Assembly (NCBI GenBank): GCA_002633005.1 | Contig: NMRA01000173.1 | Coordinates: forward strand, 209,778-273,777 | From: Phoronis australis | Lineage: Eukaryota > Phoronida > Phoronidae | Direction of reading: 5' to 3' | Length of the DNA: 64,000 bases | Part shown: positions 49,001 to 56,600 of the stretch, one piece after another | Layout: each line of letters opens with the position of its first letter | Numbering within the stretch: position 1 is the first letter of the stretch | Notes under the pieces: model-generated | What the model was told of the DNA's origin: nothing | Database searches by the model: none | The model's input: only the letters and a program-made list of their open reading frames with translations | Program-made: the position numbers and the translations under genes

Positions 49001-50019
49001 ATTGTAATGATGTGGTGAGACATGTAACAAAGCTGTAAGAAGCAAGACGGTGTCAAAAAGTGGGACAGTTGGCAAGAATGCCAGCGGCACCTCTCCCAGT
49101 GGTGTATATAGGATATCATAAGGGGTGGTCCAACATTTTGTCTCGAGAATCGCGCACGGCATGGGCGCACCCAGCCTAAAATATAGGGAGGCCCGCATTT
49201 CCAGTCCATGCCTCCTATTCACATCTGGTATGACAGACCAGTACAGGCTACTTGTTGCTTAAGTCTTAATAAATACGAGCTACACCGAGACCACTGTCTC
49301 AATACACAGTGGTAGATTTGGGGGGGGGGAGACTCAAACCCCCATTGGCCGTCGACAAAAACAAATAGTTAAAACATCATGGAAATAAATTACTGCTGCT
49401 AATGATCAGCGTATAGGCCTCCTTTTGTTTATGTGCATGTGTTGAAGGGAGGGCATTGGCACAGATATCACAAAGTGAAAAATGTTAGCACCCCTCATGT
49501 TACCCTAGAATAGATCCACCAGTCTACTAGTAATGATGATGGCCAACTAGAGTCATCAAAATCATGACCTTGGAACGTGTGTGTATGACACTTTACCAAA
49601 GTCAAATAGCCCGATAACAAAAAATGCCCAAAAAGTGATTAAGCTTAAGGAGTGGTCGCGCACTCAATGGCTACATGACTAACTTGAAGTTTACGTCTCA
49701 GCGTCGTCTGTGCACTTCTGTAATATTCTTGTCACTGTCAGTCAAAATTTCAAACAGTCGTCAACTGTTTCCGCCTTATAATTATAAATAAAATCCCTAA
49801 CGTTATTCTAAACTCTAGAACGTTTATGGTGGTTCATTGTTTACCGAGATCCTCACAGAGTATAAATCGTACTCACCTCAAATACTCCTGCAGACAAGTG
49901 TCGCAAAAACGATGACCACAGGTTGTAATTTGAACAGGGTCCCGCATAGGCAGTTGACATATGGGACAAACGACCTTCTTTCTTGGTCTTTCTGAAAATT
50001 TGTGAGTATAACCAGGCAT
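13564..50019 (-). CDS. TRAF4: TRAF4 orthologue, complete (eight coding exons, 466 aa)
   Basis: This is a TNF-receptor-associated factor of the TRAF4 type, a RING E3-like adaptor. Family knowledge: roles in morphogenesis, junctions, cell migration and TGF-beta or receptor signalling. Exons in order are 50019-49877, 32250-32199, 17820-17716, 16390-16229, 15794-15633, 15004-14849 and 14184-13564; the 49877 to 32250 junction splits a serine codon and the rest are phase 0. The protein runs RING (CPICQLPMRDP, CGHRFCDTC, CPEDDLPLDYAK), then TRAF zinc fingers (about residues 80-255), a short coiled coil, then TRAF-C (LWRITDY, FLNGNGSGEG, SLYIKMLPGDYDNLLDWPF, LGFGYPKFVS). I count 466 aa against 470 in human TRAF4. 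The start MPGYTHKF matches vertebrate MPGFDYKF. Two introns of 17.6 and 14.4 kb dominate the locus. No break is seen. Confidence 0.96.
14349..14450 (+). repeat. Tandem repeat, about 34 bp unit, three copies
   Basis: Copies of CCTTGCAGATACCTCACAAA plus TGTGACTTCC occur in the intron before the last TRAF4 exon. Confidence 0.7.
14849..15004 (-). CDS. TRAF4: TRAF4 exon 6, zinc-finger pair
   Basis: The exon is 156 nt, phase 0 at both ends. It encodes THQYNCPRYPVSCPNRCD, then VDQHVQEQCPSTTIACTF and AEADCKYR. The HQYxCPRxPVxCPNxC pattern is shared with vertebrate TRAF4. Confidence 0.96.
15633..15794 (-). CDS. TRAF4: TRAF4 exon 5, zinc-finger pair
   Basis: The exon is 162 nt, phase 0 at both ends. 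It encodes NHEGNCQLETVWCENKCGAR, then FLPNHMKNECHKRTTPCRFC and GKEFMYETLQ. CENKCGAR is shared with vertebrate TRAF4. Confidence 0.96.
16229..16390 (-). CDS. TRAF4: TRAF4 exon 4, zinc-finger pair
   Basis: The exon is 162 nt, 54 codons, phase 0 at both ends. It encodes AHLETCRYDAMPCPNRC, then LNDHVAYDCPKRKVTCEFC and GLEFSGDCMD. Cys and His spacing is that of TRAF-type zinc fingers. Confidence 0.96.
16590..16876 (+). repeat. Minisatellite, 48 bp unit, six copies
   Basis: The unit CACCCACAAAATGATGATAA plus TGTCTATTGCAAGTTACTCA plus GTTAGAAA recurs with few changes. Because 48 is divisible by three, one frame stays open; this is not a gene. Confidence 0.93.
16931..16966 (+). repeat. Short tandem repeat, 12 bp unit, three copies
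   Basis: GGTGCAACATCA is repeated three times in a row in a TRAF4 intron. Confidence 0.85.
17388..17478. repeat. Perfect 22 bp inverted repeat
   Basis: CATGTCATTTTTAGTAAAAA (17388 on) is mirrored by its exact reverse complement ending at 17478, with about 48 bp between. This could be a hairpin or the ends of a small MITE. No target duplication was resolved. Confidence 0.7.
17716..17820 (-). CDS. TRAF4: TRAF4 exon 3, first zinc-finger segment
   Basis: The exon is 105 nt with phase 0 at both ends. It encodes IYPDPDLHMEIIN, then CVIKCTHQKEGCKWAGKL. IYPDPE followed by IRC and EGCRW is diagnostic of vertebrate TRAF4. Confidence 0.96.
18320..18530 (+). repeat. Minisatellite, about 49 bp unit, four to five copies
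   Basis: The unit is CACTCAACAGAATGCAATAT plus TTGCATAGGTTATTCAGTCA plus AACTTCTCA. It lies 500 bp upstream (transcript-wise) of TRAF4 exon 3. Confidence 0.9.
18840..18990 (+). pseudogene. THAP-domain-like fragment, degenerate
   Basis: One frame reads IPKDIGIRKRWVLAIR followed by CDEG, which resembles the conserved core of THAP zinc-finger DNA-binding domains. A neighbouring frame upstream gives CLNS, a stop, then KKYGHS, resembling the THAP N-terminal part but frameshifted. No ATG or long frame surrounds it. THAP domains occur in P-element-like transposases and cellular regulators, so a transposase relic is likely. Motif resemblance only. Confidence 0.4.
19232..19281 (-). ncRNA. Hammerhead-ribozyme-like motif, left arm
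   Basis: This is the inverted copy of the right-arm motif. On the - strand it carries the same CTGAGGA, ACACCGAAAC and GTCAAG blocks. The same reservations apply. Confidence 0.45.
19536..19589. other. Assembly gap, 54 N
   Basis: The gap sits at the centre of the Penelope-like palindrome. Its true length is unknown. Confidence 1.
19796..19846 (+). ncRNA. Hammerhead-ribozyme-like motif, right arm
   Basis: CTGAGGA (19804-19810) fits CUGANGA. GGTGT (19812-19816) can pair with ACACC (19827-19831) as stem II. GAAAC follows at 19832, then an AT loop and GTC ending at 19841. ACTT (19800-19803) pairs with AAGT (19842-19845) as stem I. Stem III is minimal, as known for Penelope-like type I hammerheads. 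One extra T sits at 19811. Activity is untested. Confidence 0.5.
20512..20683. mobile_element. 172 bp MITE, 5 bp target duplication
   Basis: It begins CAGGGGGGTATCCAGG and ends AAATCCGCCACTG, whose reverse complement begins CAGTGGCGGATTT. TGTTC flanks both sides (20507-20511 and 20684-20688). It contains G-runs of 10 or more. It shares its end motif and 5 bp duplication with the larger element at 51341-53077. The superfamily is not assigned. Confidence 0.65.
22566..22672 (-). mobile_element. Diverged copy of the GCGCCC/ACCGCCC MITE family
   Basis: Two GGGGTGGG-type blocks with GAGCATGGG and GCTTAAAAT, ending in GAGTACGGTA, match the reverse complement of the 24125-24271 element at many positions. 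Diverged and without clear ends. Confidence 0.5.
23250..23440 (+). repeat. Degenerate tandem repeat, about 65 bp unit, three copies
   Basis: Recurring GTGCCTTGATCTCA and CTCTAC blocks. Copies are diverged. Confidence 0.5.
24032..24363 (+). repeat. 92 bp direct duplication around an N and a MITE
   Basis: TAAGCACAAGACAACATTTC through CATATCAGGTGAAT occurs at 24032-24123 and again at 24272-24363 with no visible difference. A single N at 24124 follows the first copy. This looks like two alleles joined in the assembly. Confidence 0.8.
24125..24271 (+). mobile_element. Small MITE, CCGTAAT ends, TA target
   Basis: It starts CGTAATAAGCGCCCATG and ends CGAACGATTACGG. Internal blocks GGTTAACCGCCCA repeat. 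The right flank TAAGCACAAG matches the uninterrupted copy at 24032, placing the insertion at a TA dinucleotide. That target and the CCGTA ends agree with the 29168-30069 element. Tc1/mariner-type non-autonomous origin is inferred. Confidence 0.65.
25455..25600 (+). repeat. Dispersed repeat with CAGGGCTCGAC start
   Basis: CAGGGCTCGACATAACG followed by alternating GGTCGCATTTG, AATGCGAGCTG and AAATGCGACCT blocks looks like a short MITE-like repeat. No target duplication was found. Resemblance only. Confidence 0.4.
25812..27166 (-). repeat. Array of about 149 bp units with CTCF-like cores, - orientation
   Basis: Ten cores of the form CCACTAGGKGGCGC start at 25812, 25956, 26109, 26255, 26389, 26558, 26704, 26850, 27007 and 27153, an average spacing of 149 bp. 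Three unit types alternate, giving a higher-order period of about 450 bp (ATGGCC, ATTGCC and ACTGCC contexts). The array runs into a GGACGCCGGACGG block near 27270-27310. It is the same family as 3743-4858. Open frames rich in PPSG within it are repeat by-products. Confidence 0.8.
28048..28076. repeat. TA microsatellite
   Basis: About 13 consecutive TA dinucleotides lie in TRAF4 intron 2. Confidence 0.95.
28688..28845 (+). repeat. Minisatellite, 40 bp unit, four copies
   Basis: AAATGCATTCTGGGATGGCT plus ATTACCTTGTGAACATTCAC is repeated almost perfectly. The unit contains GCATTCTGGGA, close to the ZNF143/STAF-like ACTACAATTCC class only in part, so no factor is assigned. Confidence 0.92.
29060..30150 (+). 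repeat. About 50 bp tandem repeat split by a transposon
   Basis: Units built from TTCTTCCTACATTATGCACA and CTGGTTGTTCCGTTTATTAT occur before 29166 and after 30070. The array is interrupted by the 902 bp element. Confidence 0.85.
29168..30069. mobile_element. 902 bp DNA transposon, TA target, about 24 bp inverted ends
   Basis: The left end CCGTATTCGCCCTAATAACC mirrors the right end, whose reverse complement is CCGTATTCGCCATAATAACC; both continue GCCC. TA flanks both sides (29166-29167 and 30070-30071). Removing the element and one TA restores GCACACATACTGGCTG, which matches an uninterrupted unit near 30113. A TA target is characteristic of Tc1/mariner elements. No transposase frame is present, so it is non-autonomous. 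Confidence 0.85.
30968..31203 (+). repeat. Minisatellite, about 51 bp unit, four to five copies
   Basis: The unit is GTGTCTAGTATTGTGTACCT plus GAGTATGGTTCACAATATGA plus TGATCCCATAA. It lies about 1 kb from TRAF4 exon 2. Confidence 0.92.
32199..32250 (-). CDS. TRAF4: TRAF4 exon 2, end of RING
   Basis: The exon is 52 nt, with acceptor TTCATTGCAG and donor GTAAGAG. It encodes EGIFTCPEDDLPLDYAK. The CPED ending, with Asp replacing the last Cys ligand, is typical of TRAF RINGs. It is too short for ordinary ORF detection and was found by matching the conserved peptide. Confidence 0.95.
32942..33346. mobile_element. Candidate MITE, AGTSCCGTT ends
   Basis: The left end AGTCCCGTTAAGACATCAAC and the reverse complement of the right end AGTGCCGTTTACACTTACAA are similar. 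Internal CCGTGTCA blocks recur. ATT flanks both sides as a possible 3 bp duplication. It is more GC-rich than its surroundings. Confidence 0.4.
34810..35060 (+). repeat. Minisatellite, 15 bp unit, about 16 copies
   Basis: The unit AGTTATACTAGAACA is repeated with occasional G for A. Read on the + strand it encodes VILEQ repeats, but there is no support for translation. Confidence 0.95.
35345..35756 (+). repeat. Minisatellite, 44 bp unit, about nine copies
   Basis: The unit is AGAGATAACAGAATGACTAG plus TTAGCATGGTAGTTCTCACC plus ATAC. One copy near 35420 has a short insertion. Confidence 0.94.
35872..35950 (+). repeat. 37-39 bp direct repeat, two copies
   Basis: GTACCATACGCAGCACAGTG plus TGATGGTAAAATAATG occurs twice in a row. 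Confidence 0.85.
36196..36421. mobile_element. Candidate 226 bp MITE with inverted ends
   Basis: GGAGGTCTGTCCAACCTAG and the reverse complement of the right end GGAGGCCTGTTCACACGTAG agree at most positions. Internal GACAGGCCT blocks recur. A target duplication was not resolved. Confidence 0.5.
38480..38622 (+). repeat. Minisatellite, 36 bp unit, four copies
   Basis: The unit is TTAGCTAGCTAGTCCAGGAC plus TGGGATTTGTTTGGTG. Confidence 0.92.
39588..39855 (+). repeat. Minisatellite, 21 bp unit, about 12 copies
   Basis: The unit ACAAACTACTGTATCTCTAT is repeated with small changes, including ACCT for ATCT. One - strand frame is open through it; this is not a gene. Confidence 0.94.
42530..42660. 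mobile_element. Short CTTTCCCA-ended repeat with inverted GAAACTTCGC blocks
   Basis: CTTTCCCATTAGAAGCGAAA opens and GATAAGTGGGAAAG closes a 51 bp near-palindrome; related blocks continue to about 42660. Similar blocks occur at 47795-48000 and 48430-48600, suggesting one MITE family. Confidence 0.45.
43010..43275 (+). repeat. Minisatellite, 57 bp unit, four to five copies
   Basis: The unit is CAATATTCACAAGATAGAAG plus GAGTCGAGGACCAGGACTAA plus ACAGGCACCCTGACAAC. The last two copies are shortened, then a run of nine or more C. Confidence 0.94.
43645..43855 (+). repeat. Minisatellite, 27 bp unit, about eight copies
   Basis: The unit is TTTGTTAGTTGAGTGGAGCC plus TTACAAC. Both strands stay open in one frame because the unit is divisible by three. 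Confidence 0.95.
45385..45565 (+). repeat. Two short tandem repeats
   Basis: CAAAAGAGTCAGATCT is repeated at about 45401-45445. GACGCATGCTCTACGGCAAA-type units of about 27 bp follow at 45476-45565. Confidence 0.7.
47795..48600. mobile_element. Candidate MITE, CTTTCCCA ends
   Basis: The left part CCTTTCCCACTGCCTCCAAA and the right part ending GAATGGGAAAGTAACTT are inverted with AAGCTTC and GTTAAC blocks inside. A short GGGCCATATGACCACCAAA tandem repeat lies within it at 48340-48420. Ends are not exact. Confidence 0.4.
49095..49525. repeat. Fragments related to the CAGTGG(C)GGAT transposon family
   Basis: CCAGTGGTGTATATAGGATA at 49098 and CAGTGGTAGATTTGGGGG at 49309 resemble the ends of the element at 51341, and TAGATCCACCAGTC near 49515 resembles an opposite end. 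No duplications were resolved. A further relative is GAGTGGATCCAGGATATCAT near 10770. Confidence 0.4.
49877..50019 (-). CDS. TRAF4: TRAF4 exon 1, RING finger
   Basis: The ATG is at 50019 on the - strand and the donor GTGAGT follows 49877. It encodes MPGYTHKFSERPRKK, then CPICQLPMRDPVQ, CGHRFCDTCLQEY. These are the RING zinc ligands C-x2-C, C-x-H-x2-C-x2-C. It leaves two bases of a serine codon. Confidence 0.96.
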
Positions 50020-51340
50020 TCTCAAGGTCTAGAAAAGCGCGGAAATGGATAAAAAACAAGCGTCGCGCCCACCCTTCAGCGTCGCCCGAGCTTGTCTTGG
50101 TGCGAATTTCTTTCACCGTTTGTTTATAGAAAAATCGAAGGGATCAAGATTTAGGAAATTGAGAGTGAATCAAAACTTTTAACCTTTTAAAGCTATGAAG
50201 TTCAGATAAAATCTCAGAAACGGTAGAAAATTTTTACATTAAACAAATCCAAAACGTTTTATGTGATTTTGAACTTCGGCAACATGGATAAAGGTTAGTC
50301 CGTTCGATGCCCCATGTTGTCGGCTCATTTAGCGCCACCTCTTGTTAAAAGTCAGATTGTCCCACTTTCAGCTCCCCGCAGTCAGTGGTTTGTGAGGGTC
50401 GTACAGTTACGTTTGACCATTGATCTAGATTTATCTGGAGCTCGGCTTTCCAAAAAACTGAGTTTAGTTCATTTTTGACTTAGGTCTAAGATTTGTCTTA
50501 ACGTCTAAGCCTTTAAACTTCCACATCGGTTAAAGTAGTCAAAATTAAGAAAAAAAATTAAGTCAACTATATTGGAAAGAAAGTTATTTTAAAGTTGACT
50601 TAAGTTTAAGATTTGCCTTATATTGTTGGTCAGAGTTTTTGGAACGGCGGCCGCCTGGCAACTCCAGTGGCAGCCCGGTGAAATCTAGAACTCTAGAAAA
50701 ATCCGACAGACACTAGGGCCACAAAGCTGAAAAACTCTGAAAACAGACTTGAGGAAACGATCTCAAAGATACAGTTGGCAATTAGTATATAGGCTATGGA
50801 ATTCATTCAGACCCGCTCTAATTGTGTCTCAAACTAGACCATAGTCTAGTAATCCCAAACCACTTCGGGGAATGTAGGCTTAGTATCTGACAACTAAGTC
50901 AAACTTAAGATCTATAGCTTTCTTCGAAATGGACTAGAGACAAATTTAAGTTTTATCTTAAAACTGACTGAAATTTAAGATTTGTTTTAGCTAAGTCAGT
51001 TTTCTTAGATCGGGTCCCTGTATGATGACGACTCGTATGTCAATTCGAAGTTCATACGCCAAACTTGATTGTCTGTGGTGCCTTGAGTACACAACAAAAC
51101 ACACCTGAATTATCTTTCCCCCGTAAAAAATCCAGTTTACTCTAGGGGGTCCGTTTTCATGAGCGGCGCACCATAGGGGACTGGGGGGACTATAGCCCCC
51201 CACTTTTTCCAATGCAACGCCGCACATGGTCTATAGGAGGTGCACTACAAGGGGGCCAGTAAGGGGTACTAACAGATAACATCTGCGCATTTCCTGATTT
51301 TCGAAAAAATATATCCGCCCTTGAAGGAGTGCCTTGACGA

Positions 51341-53077
51341 CAGTGGCGGATCTACGGGGGGGGNNNNNNNNNNNNNNNNNNNNNNNNNNNNNNNNNNNNN
51401 NNNNNNNNNNNNNNNNNNNNNNNNNNNNNNNNNNNNNNNNNNNNNNNNNNNNNNNNNNNNNNNNNNNNNNNNNNNNNNNNNNNNNNNNNNNNNNNNNNNN
51501 NNNNNNNNNNNNNNNNNNNNNNNNNNNNNNNNNNNNNNNNNNNNNNNNNNNNNNNNNNNNNNNNNNNNNNNNNNNNNNNNNNNNNNNNNNNNNNNNNNNN
51601 NNNNNNNNNNNNNNNNNNNNNNNNNNNNNNNNNNNNNNNNNNNNNNNNNNNNNNNNNNNNNNNNNNNNNNNNNNNNNNNNNNNNNNNNNNNNNNNNNNNN
51701 NNNNNNNNNNNNNNNNNNNNNNNNNNNNNNNNNNNNNNNNNNNNNNNNNNNNNNNNNNNNNNNNNNNNNNNNNNNNNNNNNNNNNNNNNNNNNNNNNNNN
51801 NNNNNNNNNNNNNNNNNNNNNNNNNNNNNNNNNNNNNNNNNNNNNNNNNNNNNNNNNNNNNNNNNNNNNNNNNNNNNNNNNNNNNNNNNNNNNNNNNNNN
51901 NNNNNNNNNNNNNNCGGTGCGAAAACCCTTCCTAGACAACCTCTCGCAGCAGTTGACGACCAGATGTATAAAATACATGTATGAGCAACCACTGGGCATT
52001 AAAAAGTGTCTAGAGAGAAGTTTTCAATTCAAACTTTTTTGCATAGTACACTTTAGGTCTCGCGAGGGACCAGGCCAGCTTGATTTGTGTAGATAGTGAG
52101 TTTCAGTGTACTTCTGGTTCCTCGGCGAACTAGTCTTGTGATGTTTTTTTACCAAAGTGTGCTTTGTAAAACTATCTATCTCAGCCAGTACTGTTTGGTC
52201 CCGCCACAGATCAACTATGTTTATAGGGATAATAAGCACAGGTGTACTTTTGGTCTCGTGACGGACCAGGCCTTTTTGTGTACTCTCAGTGTACATCTGG
52301 TCCCTCTGCGAACTGGTCCTGTTTATATTTTCACCACGATGTACAGAATGTTTTGGTTTCTTGAAACTGTTTTCAGCTGATTCGTTTCCAGATACATTTG
52401 ACGTTTTTCAATTGTTGTCAACGTGATTCAGCTTAATGAAGTGATACGTAATTGTTTATTGTCGCTTTTAATAATATACTATGAGCTGAGAGCACCATCG
52501 TTTGCCAGTTTTTCTCATAATTAGACAGAACACATGTTTATTTCCAGACTAACAGTACAGGTCTTCGTTCTTAACAACTTGAGGCTGCTGTTACGCGATC
52601 ATCTGATATTCAATGTTTTACTCCCCGTCGGGTGCTCCTTATGCTCTTGAATATTTGGTAGTTGTCTAACCCCCCACACACACCACACTTTTTCATATAC
52701 GACTTTTCGTATGCTAAAAAGGTGTGTATAATCAGATGTTCCAACAAAAATTTTTGCTGGTGGCGTGATTCATACCCAGATGTGCACAAATATGGTTTCA
52801 CGAAACTTGTGAGCCACGTTCATGCGACGAAATCGAGAAGGGTTTTAAATTATCTTAAGAAAAACTCAAGAGACATGTTATTAGTGCCAGAAACTTACCA
52901 GGATGCATGGAAATTTCACTATTTGGCTACAAAAACAAAAAAAATGGTCTTACACGGAGGGGGGAAACCCCCTCCCGACCTCCCCCCTCTCGGCGCCACG
53001 CCGTGCCTCGGATTCGACCCGGCTTTGCGGGAATGAATCCTAAACCCCCCCTTACTGAAAACGTAGATCCGCCCCTG
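51341..53077. mobile_element. DNA transposon with CAGTGGCGGATCTACG ends, 5 bp target duplication
   Basis: The left end CAGTGGCGGATCTACG and right end CGTAGATCCGCCCCTG are inverted repeats. GACGA flanks both sides (51336-51340 and 53078-53082). 551 bases are N (51364-51914). Inside, two related blocks of about 130 bp start near 52048 and 52241 (GTACTTTTGGTCTCG, GGACCAGGCC). A 124-residue frame at 52662-53036 is not recognised. No transposase is identified. It shares ends and duplication size with 20512-20683. Confidence 0.7.
51364..51914. other. Assembly gap, 551 N
   Basis: The gap begins inside a G-run just after the left end of the 51341-53077 transposon. Frames predicted across it are meaningless. 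Confidence 1.
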
Positions 53078-53646
53078 GACGATATTCAAGTGGCCAAATG
53101 TTGGAACCAGTTACCTCCATTTTGCTGCCATTTGTGAAATCGTGCAACCGGCTTTCATGTTGAAGGTCACTTCCTGCACCTTTTTGTGACAAAAGACGGT
53201 GGAATGAACTAGTCACGCATTTTCCAAGCTCAATGATGTTTAGCCTTTCATCTTAAGGTGTCCCATTTCAGACGGAACCCTCTCTCGGTGAAGCAGTTCG
53301 GGGGAAATGTCTCTTTGTCCTTCTATGCATGAAAATCCGACACTGCCAATATTCATGAGGGAATTTGAGATTTCAAATTCATCAAAAAAAAAAAATACAA
53401 AACATTCGTGCCCAGCACAGCAGTATCAAGACATTCGACCCAAACAACCAAATCATGTGAACAAAATACAATAGGATTTTGACCTCCATCGAAAGGGTGG
53501 AATTTTGAAGAACGTGAAGACCACTATTTGTGAATTACACAAAAGGACTATTTCCGATGGTTAGTTACTTTATGATCTACCGCGACTGAGGACAGGGGCA
53601 CCAATTGTCTTTAGTACCCAAAGCAGCCGTTAGATGGCCTATGTAA

Positions 53647-53660
53647 ATAATGGCGGATGG
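53647..53660 (+). promoter_or_regulatory. YY1-like motif over the GTF2H3 start codon
   Basis: ATAATGGCGGATG closely matches the YY1 consensus AANATGGCGGC and includes the ATG at 53650. YY1 sites at or just after the start of housekeeping genes are common in animals. Binding is inferred. Confidence 0.45.
53650..53659 (+). CDS. GTF2H3: GTF2H3 exon 1 (10 nt coding)
   Basis: ATGGCGGATG is followed by the strong donor GTAAGG. Spliced to exon 2 it gives MADEDVSSLL. It was chosen over the alternative at 50284 because DED matches other animals and the donor is better. Confidence 0.8.
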
Positions 53661-56600
53661 TAAGGTTTCAGGGTCGGTCGAAATGTGTCCCGTATAGTTT
53701 TATTTGTTAACAGCGCTGCATGACTTCATAACAACTTTTTTACATTTTCAGAGGATGTGTCGAGTCTACTGGTCGTAGTAGTTGATGTAAACCCTGTATG
53801 GTGGGGAATGAGGTCGCTGAAGCACAATCTACAGGAAGGCAACGTAAGTCAACGCCGTTCACAATCACAATCATGAATCAAAATACCAGCTTCACACACA
53901 TCTCTTAATAACTCATAACATGATCATGTGTTATTACAGTGTGTTCGTGCCACTGGTGAAAACGTGAAAACTTAACTAATTCAAGTTTCGAACCTGGTAC
54001 CTCTTGCCAGCCTTGAAAGGCGTCCTCAACCAGTCAACCAAAGGGCAATTGCTGTGTTCCGTAGGCAAGTGGTTAAGAGAGGCCTTTAATTACTCAGCGC
54101 GTGCAAGCGCAGAATACTGTTGTTCCTGGGTTTTCTTCAATTTTATTGTTATTCTTATTACTCTGCGCGTGTAAGCGCAGAGTATTGTTGTTCGTGGGTT
54201 TTCTTCAATTTTATTCTTATTCTTATTCTTCTTCCGACCAACTTTGAGCCGAGGCTTAATAACTCCAAATTGGGTGCAGGTACAGTCTTTAAATTCAGCA
54301 TATGACTTTTGACAGCACATAAATTTTGATTCGTTATATAATCATATTCCATAAGGCACCGGAAGAGGTCATTTGGTGCAAAGGTCATGTAATTTTCAAA
54401 ATGCTACTCCTTCTTTATTTTAAAAGCTATTCTTTTCAAATTTGGTACACAGGTATAAGTCAATAAGGCAATTAAAAAAATTACTTTTCTAAGTAATCGG
54501 GTCTTCCAATCAGGTTAAACAGGTCAAAGTCATTAGGTGCAAACTAAAACTTTGAGCTAGACACTTCAAATTCACAGGTCTGATTGGCACAGGTAATTCA
54601 ATTTGGAATCCAAAGGTTCAGGTCATTTAGTGCAAAAATGGGGTCATTAGGTGCATTTTTCTTCTGAAAATTTGACCTTTTCAATCAGCAAGTATTCTGA
54701 TGTGTCAACCGTTAGACAACTGTGATTCTCAGCATTAAACACATTTTTTATGGGCTTTGCAATAATTCTCCTAAAGACGCTTATAATGCACCGGATAGGG
54801 TCAATTACCCACAGATGCAAAATCTGTCAGCTGAAAATATTTTAATATAAGTATGATAAAAAGTCGGTGATCTTCAACTCTGATGTTGCCCTTGTCACAG
54901 ATTATGTTCTCTCTGGCATCCATCCATACCAGAAGGTCATCCAATTATAACATTCCAATAAATAAGACAGATTACAAGAAAAAGACATTCTTTCTTAGAA
55001 CAGTGGCGCATTAGAATAACTTCTCTTGACATCTTTGTCAGCAAGCTATTTGCCTTTCTGAAGTAACATAGTCGGATGCCTTCATCTGGGGTACCTGCTT
55101 ACTGTCTGCCCTATCTGTATACGACCTAGCTATGTTAACTCATCTCTGAAGTGGCGTTCACTATGTATATATTTTTAAACATGTTGTTGTTGTTTTTGTC
55201 TTTGTTGATCTTCATTGATATAAAGTGACACAATACTCTGGAGAGAGTGTGGTCACTTGACACAATACTCTGGAGAGAGTGTGGTCACTTGAACCTTGAA
55301 GAACTCTACTTCCACCTTCTCCTCAGCCATTATGGCAGTGCCATCAAACTGAGGAGGCTGCGTGGTCCCTTTCTGCCATCGTGAGTACGCACTGTTGTTG
55401 GGCGCCAGTGTAGTGAAAACTCATCTAATCCAAGTTTCGAATCCGATATTTCTTGCTTCAATGCCAGGCATCCTAACCAGTTGACCCAAGATCAATTACC
55501 CTTTGGCGATTGATTATGAAAGGCCTTTATAACTACACTCACTGCAATTCAGCACACTCTACTCTATCCAATGATTTAGTGGTCACGCCGCCTGGAACTC
55601 AACATCAGATCGGCCCCTGTACATCCGTGCCAAAAAGTGTGGTGAACTCTTACTTAGTTCTACAGACCCCTTATAGCTATCTCAGCATGAGAGTGTCGAG
55701 CGCTCACCCGCACACTTTCTTCTTGCTTCAATATTTCAATAGTCTACTCTCTCCTTTGAGCTCTCAATTCTAACTGCTTGTGATTCCACTGACATACCCC
55801 AGCCCCCAAGTGAGTTAGCAATCTCAAAACGAGGCTGTTAACCCTCATTACAGTGAAGCTTAACATCTGGTTTTTACTATCATACAAGGAACAAATAAAT
55901 TCAAGGGCCTTGTCTTGGCCTTGGTGCTGTCATGGACGCAGGACAGTGCAATGCTGTATTTTACACAGCTTTGCAGCGGTATGGATAAAAAACTGGCCAA
56001 GGCAAGTAATTCTGACAAAAGATTAATGTCATTAAAAACTATACTCTTCCTTGTGTAAATTAAATTACTTAGCGGTACTATAAAGTTGCTATTGTGCTGT
56101 GTTTTTGCTGCTAAATTCGTGGAGCGATCATATGTCGGCATTCAGTGTCATGAAATAGAGCGTCCCCTATTGGCCATTTTTTGTTTATTCTACAGTCAAG
56201 TGTTCCTCTTTCTCAAGGCTGTGTTCATGTCATGGCAAATTATTGAAATTGGTTTTACTACGTTTTAAGTTTTTAGTAGTTTAATAAAAAATAAATCGTA
56301 TTTCCGAGCAAAATTTGCTCTGGTGAAGCTGTCATCATCAGAAAGATTATTTGACTTTCAACCTTACACCCACACTATTGACCAAAAATTGAAAAAAAAT
56401 AAAAATCATTACAAAGACTAATGACTGATCTTGTATATTTTCCAAAAGGTGTTCATCTTTTATCGACCTGCAATTAAATTACTGCTCGTGAAAAATAAAT
56501 GGTTGAAAGCCTTTGTCAAATATATTGAAAAGGCACCTAAATTGTAACATATTTAACTTGTACATTAAAAGTGATAAAATTCCATAATGATTGTCCCAGT

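Larger units (their letters stand above)
32251..49876. other. TRAF4 intron 1, 17.6 kb, repeat-filled
   Basis: No conserved exon of another gene was recognised on either strand. Listed separately are minisatellites with 15, 21, 27, 36, 44 and 57 bp units and candidate MITEs. Large parts, for example 33400-34780, 36430-38200, 40000-42500 and 44000-47700, show only AT-rich sequence and short chance frames. Confidence 0.6.
50020..53649. other. Divergent intergenic region between TRAF4 and GTF2H3
   Basis: It must hold both promoters. No TATA box is convincing. GTCGCGCCCACC near 50060 is GC-rich. Repeated ACTTAAGTTTAAGATTTG-like blocks occur at about 50470-50640 and 50880-51010 and may be another MITE pair. 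A 1.7 kb transposon occupies 51341-53077, leaving about 1.9 kb of other sequence. Confidence 0.6.

Noticed and set aside
51231-51999. Frames of over 200 residues on both strands
   Set aside because: They run through 551 N and are artefacts of the gap.
52662-53036. 124-residue + strand frame as a possible transposase
   Set aside because: It lies inside the 51341-53077 element but has no catalytic motif I can recognise and ends in the low-complexity G/C-rich terminus.
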